Shown here in pieces: positions 47,013 through 56,232 of a DNA stretch of 64,000 bases; the stretch's first letter is position 1; each line of letters opens with the position of its first letter. The position numbers were made by a program, and so were the translations under genes. Under the pieces are notes generated by a model. The model was not told the origin of the DNA. It saw only the letters and a program-made list of their open reading frames with translations, and made no database searches. This DNA is from Metaclostridioides mangenotii (lineage in GTDB: Bacteria; Bacillota; Clostridia; Peptostreptococcales; Peptostreptococcaceae): positions 120,288 through 184,287 of the forward strand of contig NZ_JAGGJX010000005.1 of NCBI RefSeq assembly GCF_017873185.1, read 5' to 3'.

Positions 47013-47453
47013 ATGTTAGATAGCATTGATAAGCAATTAATTCTCTTACTTCAAGAAGACTCTAGAATTTCTATAACGGATCTATCGTCTAAAGTAAATT
47101 TAAGCAGACCAAGTGTTAATGAACGTGTGAACAAATTAATTGAAAAGGGCGTTTTGAAAAGGTTTTCTAATCATGTTTCACCAGAATCTGTAGGTCTAAA
47201 TGTAAGCTTCTACATTCATATTAGCGATATTAAAGTGTCTTTTAACAAAATATGTGAGATTTTGCTTTCTAAAAAATGTATTACTGAATTACATGCTGTT
47301 ACCGGTAAAATTAACTACATAGCAAAAGGCTCTACTAAAAATGTGACTGAAATGAATGAACTCTTAGAAGAATTAATGCCCTATGCACATATAAATACAT
47401 CTATCATCTTAAACTCCCCATTGGAGAACAGTATTATAACTCCTGTCGATTAA
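47013..47453 (+). CDS. Lrp/AsnC-family transcriptional regulator
   Basis: 146 residues. GGGAGG 6 bases before the ATG of MLDSIDKQLI sets the start. N-terminal winged helix-turn-helix (LLLQEDSRISITDLSSKV, SRPSVNERVNKL, KGVLKRF), then the RAM ligand-binding domain (about 65-145). Lrp-type proteins respond to amino acids. Upstream of an MFS transporter and kynureninase in the same direction, it is the likely kynurenine or amino-acid sensor for that module (inference). Confidence 0.9.
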   Translation: MLDSIDKQLILLLQEDSRISITDLSSKVNLSRPSVNERVNKLIEKGVLKRFSNHVSPESVGLNVSFYIHISDIKVSFNKICEILLSKKCITELHAVTGKINYIAKGSTKNVTEMNELLEELMPYAHINTSIILNSPLENSIITPVD

Positions 47454-47462
47454 TAATTTTTC

Positions 47463-47495
47463 AAGTACTTTTTTTAAAGAGTACTTTTATTTTGC
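47463..47495 (+). terminator. Terminator of the Lrp-family gene
   Basis: AAGTACT / AGTACTT stem followed by TTATTTT on the plus strand. Confidence 0.6.
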
Positions 47496-47653
47496 ATTTT
47501 TTTCATAAAATAATCTTCTATTTGTAAAAAAATATTGTCAAAATAATTCAAATTTTCATATTAGCATGTCTCTTTATTTTCTATAATAGACTTAATCAAG
47601 TAAATCAGGTGTATTAAGAATGTAAAAATTATTGTTATACAAGGAGGTCATAA

Positions 47654-48835
47654 ATGATCAAAAACAAATGGATAAAATTTTTAATCCTGTATATCGGGGC
47701 GACAGTACTGTCTCTAAGTCAGCTTAAAATAGTCCCAATATTCAATGAATTATCTAGCACTATGAATATCAGTATGAGTCAGACTTCACTACTTACATCG
47801 ATATTCACATTTTCTGCACTTTTTCTAGCAATTCCTGGAGGAGGTATTCTTAATAAATTTGGAGTTAAAAAAGTAAGTGTGTTTATAATGGTTTGTTTAT
47901 TTTTAGGTAATATATTAGGAGCCATCAGCAATAGCTTTTCATTGCTATTGATAAGCCGAGTAATTGAAGGCATTTCTTTCTCAATGATAATGATGGTCTC
48001 AATGATTTATATTAATTTTTGGTTTAGAGATGGATCTGCAGGACTAGCCATAGGTATATTTGGTACATTTTCAGCCTTGGCATCCATGATTGGTATGAAT
48101 ATTTTTAGGCCTATTTACTTATCAACTGGCCTAAAAAGTATCTGGTATATAATGGCGATTGCTTCTTTCATTATTATACTGTGTTATTACTTTTTACTTG
48201 ATGGTCCAGAAGAATCTGATTCTAACACAGAGGAAAAAGGTGGTTTAAGAGAAGCTGCAAGCAATAAAAGTACTTGGTTATTAGCTTTTGCAATGGGATG
48301 TATGTCATTTGTACTCTTTACATTCATTACTGTCTATCCACAAATATTTACGCAAGTTTATCATTTGAGCCCAGACAAATCAAACTATTTTACTAGTTTA
48401 TTTGGATTATTCGCAGTTCCATTTGGCGTAATCGCAGGACTTGTTACTGATAAAACTGGAAAGCCAGTAGCTCTTACTTTAATATCGTACATTGTTCTTT
48501 CAGTAGCTTGTTTTTTAACTGTTCGTTTGACAAACAGTATATTGATAGGGCAGGTTTTCTTCGCTTCTGCATGTTTAAGCCTTGTTTCATCATCGATATC
48601 AATTGCAGTTAACAAAATGGTTAAACGTCCGTCGCTGATAGGCTCAACATTTTCTATTATATACTTATTCTACTACATAGGTATATTTATTGGATCGCCT
48701 ATAGTATCTAAGGTAGTTGAAGTATCAGGATGGAATGCAGGTACATTATTATTGACTGTTGTGTCATTACTTGGAACAGCTTCAATTGCATATTTATCTT
48801 TTTCGAAAAAATTAACTAAATCGAAAAGTGTTTAG
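47654..48835 (+). CDS. Major facilitator superfamily transporter
   Basis: 393 residues, 12 predicted membrane helices. The loop 2-3 motif region is PGGGILNKFGVKKVSVF, and a central hydrophilic loop holds DSNTEEKGGLREAA. ATG after AAGGAGG. The family imports or exports small solutes by proton coupling. Located directly before kynureninase (119-base gap), it is a candidate kynurenine importer; substrate is inference only. Confidence 0.85.
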   Translation: MIKNKWIKFLILYIGATVLSLSQLKIVPIFNELSSTMNISMSQTSLLTSIFTFSALFLAIPGGGILNKFGVKKVSVFIMVCLFLGNILGAISNSFSLLLISRVIEGISFSMIMMVSMIYINFWFRDGSAGLAIGIFGTFSALASMIGMNIFRPIYLSTGLKSIWYIMAIASFIIILCYYFLLDGPEESDSNTEEKGGLREAASNKSTWLLAFAMGCMSFVLFTFITVYPQIFTQVYHLSPDKSNYFTSLFGLFAVPFGVIAGLVTDKTGKPVALTLISYIVLSVACFLTVRLTNSILIGQVFFASACLSLVSSSISIAVNKMVKRPSLIGSTFSIIYLFYYIGIFIGSPIVSKVVEVSGWNAGTLLLTVVSLLGTASIAYLSFSKKLTKSKSV

Positions 48836-48954
48836 GAGTAAAACAATATGCAGTATTTAATTTGTTAGATTTTATGAGAGATCGTTAATTATTTCAATAA
48901 AATAGTGATCGACTTGTATTCTATAAATATATTTGAAATTTAGGAGGTAATTAA

Positions 48955-50241
48955 ATGTTAGATAGAAATTTTAAATTAGGGATGGATTATGCTTTAGAAC
49001 TCGACTTAAAGGATCCTTTAAAGAAATTTAGATCAAGATTTTATATGTTAGAAAACAAGATTTATATGGATGGTAACTCTTTGGGGCTTTGTTCAAAAGA
49101 CGCTTTAGATTCTCTTAATAATATGGTAGATCAATGGAAAAACCATGCAATAGGAATTTGGAATGTAGAAGATAGTCGTTATTTCCGCTACTCAGATGTT
49201 CTTGCTGAACTTTTAGCTCCACACATAAATGCTTCACCTGAAGAAATCTGTATCACTGGAACGACAACATCTACAATTCATCAAACAATTTCAACTTTAT
49301 ACAAACCCACTGATAAGAAGTATAAAATACTTGTTGATGACTTAAACTTCCCTACAGATAGATACGCTGTAGACAGTATCGTACGCCTTAAAGGACTAGA
49401 AATTGAAGATACAGTAAAAGTTGTAAAAAGCCAAGACGGTAAATTTATAGATGAAAATAAAGTTATAGAAGCAATGACAGATGATGTAGCGTTAATTCTT
49501 TTACCAGCAGTACTATATCGTAGCTCTCAACTCTTAGATATGAAAAAACTAACTGATGCTGCTCATAAAAAAGGTATCATCATAGGATGGGATCTTTGCC
49601 ATTCTATCGGTTCAGTTCCACATGATTTCGAAAATATCCAGCCTGATTTTGCTGTTTGGTGTAACTATAAATACCTTTCTGCTGGGCCTGGTGCTACTGC
49701 TGGAGTGTATTTAAATAAAAAATACTTTGGTACTGTTCCTGGATTAACTGGATGGTTTGGAAATAAGGATGAAACTCAATTTTTATTAAGACATACATAT
49801 GAACCTGAGTTAAATGCTACTAGCTTACAGACTGGTACTCCAAATCTTCTCTCTATGGCTCCACTTGAAGGATCACTTAAGATATACAAAGAAGCTGGAC
49901 TTGATAATTTACGTGAAAAATCTCTACATATAACTGCTTATTTAATGTATCTAATAGATGAAAGACTTGTTAAATACAGATATAGTTATGTTAATCCAAC
50001 TGATGATCATATGCGTGGTGGTCATGTTTCACTTGTACACGACGAAGCATATAGAATATCTTTTGCATTAAAAGCTAAAAATATAGTACCTGATTATAGA
50101 GAACCAAATGTAATTCGTCTAGCCCCTATAGCACTTTACAATACTTATGAAGAAGTTCACACGCTTGTAGATGTGCTAGAATCAATAGTCGCTACAAAAT
50201 TCTATGAAGAATTCAGTGAAGAACGTATACTAGTTTATTAA
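48955..50241 (+). CDS. kynU: Kynureninase
   Basis: 428 residues, normal for KynU. Fold-type I PLP enzyme: YMDGNSLGLCSKDALDSL near the start, VDDLNFPTDRY (about 125), WDLCHSIGSVPHDF (about 212) with the PLP-binding Asp, the Schiff-base lysine in WCNYKYLSAGPGATAG (about 242) and TGTPNLLSMAPLEGSL. It cleaves kynurenine to anthranilate and alanine. No tryptophan dioxygenase or formamidase is nearby, so external kynurenine is the probable substrate. AGGAGG 7 bases before the ATG. Confidence 0.94.
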   Translation: MLDRNFKLGMDYALELDLKDPLKKFRSRFYMLENKIYMDGNSLGLCSKDALDSLNNMVDQWKNHAIGIWNVEDSRYFRYSDVLAELLAPHINASPEEICITGTTTSTIHQTISTLYKPTDKKYKILVDDLNFPTDRYAVDSIVRLKGLEIEDTVKVVKSQDGKFIDENKVIEAMTDDVALILLPAVLYRSSQLLDMKKLTDAAHKKGIIIGWDLCHSIGSVPHDFENIQPDFAVWCNYKYLSAGPGATAGVYLNKKYFGTVPGLTGWFGNKDETQFLLRHTYEPELNATSLQTGTPNLLSMAPLEGSLKIYKEAGLDNLREKSLHITAYLMYLIDERLVKYRYSYVNPTDDHMRGGHVSLVHDEAYRISFALKAKNIVPDYREPNVIRLAPIALYNTYEEVHTLVDVLESIVATKFYEEFSEERILVY

Positions 50242-50243
50242 AT

Positions 50244-50279
50244 AAAAAAACCCTAGAACCGATGTTCTAGGGTTTTTTT
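50244..50279. terminator. Strong bidirectional terminator
   Basis: AAAAAAACCCTAGAAC-CGAT-GTTCTAGGGTTTTTTT between convergent kynU and rplT. Confidence 0.9.
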
Positions 50280-50307
50280 ATAATGATATCAAACATTCAA
50301 TTTATAA

Positions 50308-50664
50308 TTAAGCTAATTTTGATTTAGCTGTCTCTGCTAATTTAGCGAAACCTTCTGGATCTTGTATAGCTAATTCAGATAACATTTTTCTGTTAACTTC
50401 TATGCCAGATAATTTTAATCCATTCATTAATCTTGAATAAGATATACCATTCATTCTAGCTGCTGCATTTATTCTTTGTATCCAAAGTTTTCTGAAATCC
50501 CTCTTCTTTAACTTTCTACCTATATATGCGTTCTTTAATGCTTTCATTACGAAAGTATTCGCTGGTCTATATAATTTGCTTCTAGATCCTCTGAATCCTT
50601 TAGCAAGTTTTAATATCTTTTTGTGCTTTTTACGGGCATTCATAGCCTTTTTTACTCTTGCCAT
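50308..50664 (-). CDS. rplT: Ribosomal protein L20
   Basis: 118 residues, exact family length: [53 protein letters not shown]. Binds 23S rRNA early in 50S assembly and represses its own operon by binding a leader that mimics its rRNA site. Last gene of infC-rpmI-rplT. Confidence 0.98.
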   Translation of the reverse strand: MARVKKAMNARKKHKKILKLAKGFRGSRSKLYRPANTFVMKALKNAYIGRKLKKRDFRKLWIQRINAAARMNGISYSRLMNGLKLSGIEVNRKMLSELAIQDPEGFAKLAETAKSKLA

Positions 50665-50728
50665 CGTTATTACCTCCTTTATGTTTTCCTTATGTTTATT
50701 ATTTTCTTATAATGTTATTAATCCGATC

Positions 50729-50923
50729 TTAGTATGGTAATAATTGAGCTATTCTTTTAGCATCTCCATCACTTACTAGAGTAGATTTTCTTAAGTTCAT
50801 TTTTCTTTTAGCAGATTTCTTAGTTAATATATGTTTCTTGTAAGCTTTAGCTCTCTTTAACTTTCCGCTTCCTGTTTTCTTAAGTCTCTTTGCTGCACCT
50901 CTATGAGTTTTCATTTTAGGCAT
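50729..50923 (-). CDS. rpmI: Ribosomal protein L35
   Basis: 64 residues, basic: [37 protein letters not shown]. Component of the 50S subunit. Between infC (26-base gap) and rplT, the universal order. Confidence 0.98.
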   Translation of the reverse strand: MPKMKTHRGAAKRLKKTGSGKLKRAKAYKKHILTKKSAKRKMNLRKSTLVSDGDAKRIAQLLPY

Positions 50924-50949
50924 GGTGTTTCCTCCTCTCGATTAAACAT

Positions 50950-51459
50950 CTATTTTTTTGGATCTATAATTACAACCATATTATTTCCCTCAAATGCTGG
51001 GGCTTTTGTTGGTTCACCAAACTCTTTAACTATATCTATAAATTTAAGCATAACTACTTTTCCTAAATCTTTATGTCCTAGTTCTCTTCCTCTAAATCTA
51101 AGTTCAACTTTGACTTTATCCCCTTTTTTAAGGAATTTAATAGCGTTATTGGCTTTAGTATTTAAATCATTTTCCTCAATACCCGGTCTAAGTCTTACTT
51201 CTTTAAGGCTCACTATTTTTTGCTTTTTCTTAGCTTCTTTTTCTTTTCTAGATTGCTCATATCTAAATTTACCATAGTCCATTATCTTACACACTGATGG
51301 TTTTGCATTTGGTGAAATTTGAACCAAGTCCAAATTTTGCTCATCTGCCATAGATTGTGCTTCTTTTAAAGCCACTATCCCAAGTTGATCTCCATTAGAT
51401 GATAGAAGTCTTACCTCTTTGTCTCTTATTTGCTCATTGATTGCTAACTCTTTGCTAAT
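50950..51459 (-). CDS. infC: Translation initiation factor IF-3 (ATT start)
   Basis: 169 residues from the ATT codon at 51459, 8 bases after GGAGGT; no ATG, GTG or TTG is suitably placed. IF-3 genes commonly start with AUU, through which IF-3 represses its own translation by rejecting non-canonical starts. Domains: N-terminal (SKELAINEQIRDKEVRLL), linker, and C-terminal with KVELRFRGRELGHKDLG. First gene of the operon with rpmI and rplT. Confidence 0.96.
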   Translation of the reverse strand: MSKELAINEQIRDKEVRLLSSNGDQLGIVALKEAQSMADEQNLDLVQISPNAKPSVCKIMDYGKFRYEQSRKEKEAKKKQKIVSLKEVRLRPGIEENDLNTKANNAIKFLKKGDKVKVELRFRGRELGHKDLGKVVMLKFIDIVKEFGEPTKAPAFEGNNMVVIIDPKK

Positions 51460-51464
51460 TGTTA

Positions 51465-51640
51465 GACACCTCCGTTTTTTTATATAAATAATGGCGAATG
51501 ATATAATCATCCGCCATATAAGTCTCTAAATAATAAAGCTCTAAAATTTACACATTAGGCTTTAACTTATATATACCTTGCTAACTTTCGTTGCAAGGTG
51601 AGAAGCGGACTTCTTCTTTATTTCTTTTCCTCATATACTA
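51465..51640 (-). promoter_or_regulatory. L20-type leader of infC-rpmI-rplT
   Basis: The minus-strand leader has the conserved-looking GAAGTCCGCTTCTCACC segment (near 51597-51615), then a hairpin with CCTTGC / GCAAGG arms and a later stable hairpin GGCGGATGAT / ATCATTCGCC (51491-51513) ahead of the ribosome site. This layout matches the L20 autoregulatory leader known from Firmicutes. Confidence 0.75.
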
Positions 51641-51843
51641 TACCATTTATAATGAATATATGCAAGTTTTTTTTATTTTTTTTTTGATCTATGCACATTA
51701 ATCATTTGTATTTTCATTATTTTATTATCCCATATTTTACACAAAAAGTATATGCCTTAAATTACCAATGAAAATAATAATAAAATATCTTAAATATGGA
51801 AAATATAAAGACATCAAATAATTAATTACCAGAGGTGTTTATA

Positions 51844-53247
51844 ATGAATATGTTAAACAATTTTTTCAAAAAAATTAAAAACCCTGTGCCTGCATTTGCA
51901 CAGACCAAGTTAGAAAAAGAAGAGAAAAACGATGACGCTTACTCAACACATCCCAAAACTACATTTAAAGATGTAGCAGGACTTGAGGAAGTTAAAGAAG
52001 AGCTATTCGAAATAGTCGATTTTATGAGATCACCTGATAAGTATAAAAAAATGGGTGCAAAAATTCCTAAGGGTGTATTATTTTATGGACCTCCAGGGAC
52101 AGGTAAAACGCTACTTGCTTCAGCTGTAGCTGGAGAAACCAACTCCGCCTTTTTCAATATCACTGGTTCTGAGTTTGTTGAAAAATATGTTGGAGTCGGT
52201 GCAAAGAGAGTTAGAGCTCTATTTGAAAAAGCAAGAAAAGATGCACCTAGTATTATATTTATAGACGAGATTGATGCTATTGGTGTAAAAAGACATATGG
52301 AGAGCAATAATGAAAAGGACCAAACATTAAACCAACTACTCGTAGAGATGGATGGTTTCAATAAAGATTCAAATGTATTAGTTATAGGCGCTACAAATAG
52401 AATGGACTTACTTGATGAAGCGTTAATTAGACCTGGAAGATTTGACAGACATATACACATGGGCGCTCCAAACTATCACACAAGATTCGAGATATTAAAG
52501 GTACATACAGATAACAAGCCTATTGATAAATCTGTAAATCTTGAAACTTTAGCTAAAAAAACACACGGTTTTAATGGTGCCCATTTATCAAATATAGCTA
52601 ATGAAGCTGCTATATTCGCTGTTAGAGAAAATAGTGAACATATTACTTCTCTTCATTTTGATAAAGCTCTAGAAAGAGTTATTGCGGGACTAGAATCTAA
52701 AAGTTCTTCATTGATAGAGAGAGAAAAGAAAATTGTTTCGTTCCATGAATCAGGTCATGCTCTGGTAAGTGACATCATAGGTATAACCCCTATACAAAAA
52801 GTTTCTATAGTTCCTAGAGGTCAGGCTTTAGGATATGTACTTCAACTACCTGATGAAGATAGATACATCTATACTAAGGAAGAACTTATAGGAAAAATCA
52901 AAATCTTACTTGCTGGTAAAGCTGCCGAAGAGATTATTTTTAATCATAAATCTACAGGAGCTAAGGACGATCTAAAAAAAGTTACTGAAATTGCAAATCA
53001 AATGGTTTGTGAATATGGAATGAGCGATCTCGGGTTTATGACTATCGACGGCAATGATAAGACTTTTATGTCTGAAAGGATACAAATTGAAGCTAATAAA
53101 ATAGTTCAAAATTGCTATAACGAAACTATTGAATTGCTTACTAGCAACAGAAATGACCTCGATATTTTGGCTAATCATCTGTTTGAAAACGAAACTATGA
53201 CTCACGAAGAGCTTAAGTCTTTAATAAGGAAAGAGGCTGCAAATTAG
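51844..53247 (+). CDS. FtsH-like AAA+ zinc metalloprotease without membrane segments
   Basis: 467 residues from the ATG with AGAGG 8 bases upstream. AAA domain: Walker A FYGPPGTGKT (about 80), pore YVGVGAKRVR, Walker B IIFIDEIDA and the SRH ATNRMDLLDEALIRPGRFDR. Protease domain: HESGH zinc site (about 300) and STGAKDDLKK with the third ligand. Canonical FtsH (about 600-650 residues) begins with two membrane helices; here the first 35 residues are hydrophilic and charged, so the protein is probably soluble. Likely a paralogue; targets unknown. Own terminator, single gene. Confidence 0.9.
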   Translation: MNMLNNFFKKIKNPVPAFAQTKLEKEEKNDDAYSTHPKTTFKDVAGLEEVKEELFEIVDFMRSPDKYKKMGAKIPKGVLFYGPPGTGKTLLASAVAGETNSAFFNITGSEFVEKYVGVGAKRVRALFEKARKDAPSIIFIDEIDAIGVKRHMESNNEKDQTLNQLLVEMDGFNKDSNVLVIGATNRMDLLDEALIRPGRFDRHIHMGAPNYHTRFEILKVHTDNKPIDKSVNLETLAKKTHGFNGAHLSNIANEAAIFAVRENSEHITSLHFDKALERVIAGLESKSSSLIEREKKIVSFHESGHALVSDIIGITPIQKVSIVPRGQALGYVLQLPDEDRYIYTKEELIGKIKILLAGKAAEEIIFNHKSTGAKDDLKKVTEIANQMVCEYGMSDLGFMTIDGNDKTFMSERIQIEANKIVQNCYNETIELLTSNRNDLDILANHLFENETMTHEELKSLIRKEAAN

Positions 53248-53298
53248 ATTTCAAATAATGTATCTAAATTAATTTAAATGATTTTAATTTAAATAGAT

Positions 53299-53348
53299 AA
53301 AAAAGAAGTTCATGGACAATTACTATAATTTTCCTTGGACTTCTTTTG
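53299..53348 (+). terminator. Terminator of the FtsH-like gene
   Basis: AAAAAGAAGT and ACTTCTTTT arms with an imperfect inner stem (CATGGA / TCCTTGG), ending TTTTGTATT on the plus strand. Confidence 0.7.
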
Positions 53349-53410
53349 TATTATATTTTACTAATTGCAATGCCCCACCTCTTTTAATCAATTTATTTAA
53401 GGTCGAGATT

Positions 53411-53563
53411 TTATTTTATAACTACATAATCTCTAACTTTATAAGTAGGATACATAGCCCCACTAATATTTTCTGGCTGAATTACCAAGATTAAAAGAAG
53501 CAATATTATAGCTGGAAAAATTAATGATTTAGTTGAATTTGCTATTTTTCTTATGTTTTTCAT
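53411..53563 (-). pseudogene. Signal peptidase I remnant (50-residue frame)
   Basis: GGAGAAGTGAACATA precedes an ATG opening a 50-residue frame: a basic start, one membrane helix (AIILLLLILVIQP), then SGAMYPTYKVRDYVVIK and a stop. This mirrors the N-terminus of LepB, membrane anchor then SGxSMYPTLxxGDYV. Here the catalytic serine before MYPT is missing (Ala), and everything after the first conserved box is lost. It could be translated, but cannot be an active peptidase. The frame runs opposite to the flanking FtsH-like gene. Confidence 0.6.
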
Positions 53564-53701
53564 TATGTTCACTTCTCCTCTACTTTTTTTGGTATTAACT
53601 TAGTATTATACCATATTTTTACTTATATATTCTAACGAATTTAACCAGTAAAAGTGGACACATTTTTGTATTTATTTTTTATATGATAACTAAAAATCAT
53701 T

Positions 53702-53749
53702 TCTATTTATTATATAACCTCCTATTCCCTAAGTTATATAATAAATAGA
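53702..53749. repeat. 17-bp perfect inverted repeat
   Basis: TCTATTTATTATATAAC and GTTATATAATAAATAGA are perfect complements separated by 14 bases (CTCCTATTCCCTAA). There is no long U-run next to it on either strand, so it is not an obvious terminator. Confidence 0.6.
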
Positions 53750-53797
53750 TTTAATTTCTAATTTAAATCTTTTTACTTGCAGTCTTAATTATTTGCA

Positions 53798-53865
53798 TTT
53801 AAAAAGCTGCGTACACCTTGTTAGTTATTGTAAACTAACATATAAGTAATACACAGCTTTTTAGT
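53798..53865 (-). terminator. Terminator of thrS, branched
   Basis: AAAAAGCTG / CAGCTTTTT outer arms enclose a second hairpin TGTTAGTT / AACTAACA. U-run on the minus strand downstream of the thrS stop. Confidence 0.7.
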
Positions 53866-53891
53866 ATATAAAATATGTTCTAGCGAGTTAA

Positions 53892-55811
53892 TTAATCAAG
53901 TTCTACATTTTCTCTTGATGCAACTTGATTGTTTATATTTGAGATAAATTCATCTAAGCTTATGTTTCCTAGTTCACCTTTATCTCTAGATCTAACAGAG
54001 ATGTTTTTCTCTTCAACTTCTTTTTCTCCTACTATTATCATGTAAGGAACTTTTTCAAGTTGAGCTTCTCTTATCTTAAATCCTATCTTTTCTGCTCTAT
54101 CATCTAATTCTACTCTTATATTTTGCTTGTAAAGAGTGTCTTTTATTTCATTAGCATAGTCTATATATTTATCAGATATAGGTAGTACCTTAACTTGAGT
54201 TGGTGATAACCAAACCGGGAATTTACCAGCATATTGCTCTATAAGTATACCTATAAATCTCTCTATACTTCCAAGTGCAACTCTATGGATCATTACTGGT
54301 CTGTGTTTTTCACCATCTTGACCTATATAAGTAATATCAAATCTTTGAGGTAATTGCATATCTAATTGGATAGTTCCACATTGCCAACTTCTTCCTAAGC
54401 AGTCTTTTAAGTGGAAGTCTATCTTCGGTCCATAGAAAGCTCCATCCCCTTCATTTAGTATATATGGAAGGTTTAATTCCTCTAAAGCTTCTCTTAGCCC
54501 GTTTTCTGCATTTGACCATTCTTCATCACTACCCATTGAGTTGTCTGGTCTAGTTGATAACTCTAAGTGATATTCAAATCCGAAAGTTTTGTATAGCTCA
54601 TCTATAAGTGCAACTACACCTTTTATCTCGTCTTTAATTTGCTCTGGCAACATGAATATATGCGCGTCATCTTGAGTGAATGCTCTAACTCTCATAAGTC
54701 CATGAAGTGCTCCTGATAACTCATGTCTATGAACTCTACCAACTTCTCCAACTCTCATTGGGAAATCTCTGTATGAATGTTGTTTATGGTTGTAGAATAT
54801 AAGTGATCCTGGACAGTTCATTGGCTTTATTGCATAATCTTCATCATCTATTTGTACAGTGTACATATTTTCTTTGTAGTGGAACCAGTGACCTGAAGTT
54901 TCCCAAAGTTGTTTATTTAATATTATTGGAGTTTCTATTTCAACATACTCATATCTCTTGTGAACTTCTCTCCAATACTTCATAAGTTCATTTTTAAGTT
55001 CCATACCTTTTGGTAAGAATAAAGGGAATCCTGGTCCCTCTTCTGGCATCATAAATAGGTCTAATTCTTTTCCTATTTTTCTGTGGTCTCTCTTTTTAGC
55101 TTCTTCTAATAAGTGTAGGTACTCTTCTAAATCTTTATTCTTCTCGAAAGATATACCGTATATTCTTTGAAGCATCTTGTTCTTTTCATCTCCACGCCAG
55201 TAAGCTCCTGCTATACTTAAAAGTTTTATAGCTTTAACTTTCTTAGTTGATGGAAGGTGTGGCCCTCTACATAAATCTATAAAATCACCTTGCTTGTAGA
55301 AAGAGATTATTTCACCATCTGGAAGATCAGATATAAGCTCTACCTTGTAGTCTTCACCATGTTTCTTCATTAGCTCGATAGCTTCGTCTCTAGGAAGTTC
55401 CATTCTCTCTGGCTTTAGATCTTCTTTAACGATCTTTTTCATTTCAGCTTCTAATTTTTCTAGATCTTCTGGAATAAGTCTATGCTCCATATCCATATCG
55501 TAGTAGAAACCATTTTCTATACTTGGCCCTATAGCAAGTTTAACCTCTGGATATAATCTTTTTAATGCTTGAGCAAGTATATGTGCAGATGTATGTCTGA
55601 ATACATCCTTTCCTTCTTCATCTTCAAATTTAAATAAGTTAAGTTCACAGTCTTTATCTAAAGCGTAGTCTAAACCTACTAATTCTCCGTCTACTGATGC
55701 TGCTAATATATTTCTAGCTAAACCTTCACTTATCGATTTAGCTACATCTATAACTGAAATTCCACTTTCGAATTCCTTGATTGATCCGTCTTTTAATGCA
55801 ACTTTTATCAT
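53892..55811 (-). CDS. thrS: Threonyl-tRNA synthetase
   Basis: 639 residues. N-terminal TGS domain (1-60), editing SAD domain (about 75-230, with FRHTSAHILAQALKRLYP and the CRGPHLPST zinc/editing motif), class II core with MNCPGS (zinc Cys, about 335) and RVHRHELSGALHGLMRVR (motif 2), and the C-terminal anticodon domain (about 540-639). AGGAGG 7 bases before ATG. Expression is under the Thr T-box at 55850-56095. Confidence 0.97.
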   Translation of the reverse strand: MIKVALKDGSIKEFESGISVIDVAKSISEGLARNILAASVDGELVGLDYALDKDCELNLFKFEDEEGKDVFRHTSAHILAQALKRLYPEVKLAIGPSIENGFYYDMDMEHRLIPEDLEKLEAEMKKIVKEDLKPERMELPRDEAIELMKKHGEDYKVELISDLPDGEIISFYKQGDFIDLCRGPHLPSTKKVKAIKLLSIAGAYWRGDEKNKMLQRIYGISFEKNKDLEEYLHLLEEAKKRDHRKIGKELDLFMMPEEGPGFPLFLPKGMELKNELMKYWREVHKRYEYVEIETPIILNKQLWETSGHWFHYKENMYTVQIDDEDYAIKPMNCPGSLIFYNHKQHSYRDFPMRVGEVGRVHRHELSGALHGLMRVRAFTQDDAHIFMLPEQIKDEIKGVVALIDELYKTFGFEYHLELSTRPDNSMGSDEEWSNAENGLREALEELNLPYILNEGDGAFYGPKIDFHLKDCLGRSWQCGTIQLDMQLPQRFDITYIGQDGEKHRPVMIHRVALGSIERFIGILIEQYAGKFPVWLSPTQVKVLPISDKYIDYANEIKDTLYKQNIRVELDDRAEKIGFKIREAQLEKVPYMIIVGEKEVEEKNISVRSRDKGELGNISLDEFISNINNQVASRENVELD

Positions 55812-55849
55812 AGTAATTCCTCCTGTTTATATTTATATTAAAAATCAAA

Positions 55850-56095
55850 AAATCGCCCCAAATATATATTTGGGGCGACTGTAATATCGCGGTTCCACCC
55901 AAGTTGACATACAGCTAACTGCAGTCCTCTTGTTGACTATAAGGTAGTCATCCGAATGCTTTTACAAAGCTACTCACATTCCGCTCCAAGGTAGTTTTTC
56001 GAATAGACCTATTAAATGGGCTTTCAGCCAAGACCCAATTTCTCTAAAAATGGTTTCTAATCTACTTTTCCTTTTCATTGCGTATTATCTTAAAT
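55850..56095 (-). promoter_or_regulatory. T-box riboswitch, threonine specifier (ACT)
   Basis: Core TTGGGTGGAACCGCG at 55888-55902 (minus strand). The antiterminator bulge is TGGA, fitting a tRNA with discriminator U, as Firmicutes tRNA-Thr has. Terminator CGCCCCAAATA / TATTTGGGGCG at 55853-55878 with a U-run. Specifier ACT at 55993-55995 between GAAA and ACCTTGG. Confidence 0.95.
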
Positions 56096-56232
56096 GTTAT
56101 TTCAAATTGTATCAGAAAAAATTCCAGTCGTCAATAATATTTTATTGATATTTTTACATTTTTTTTAAATTTTATTCGATTATTATAATATTTATATTAA
56201 TTTTTTGTAATTTTGATTATTTTTATTATAAA

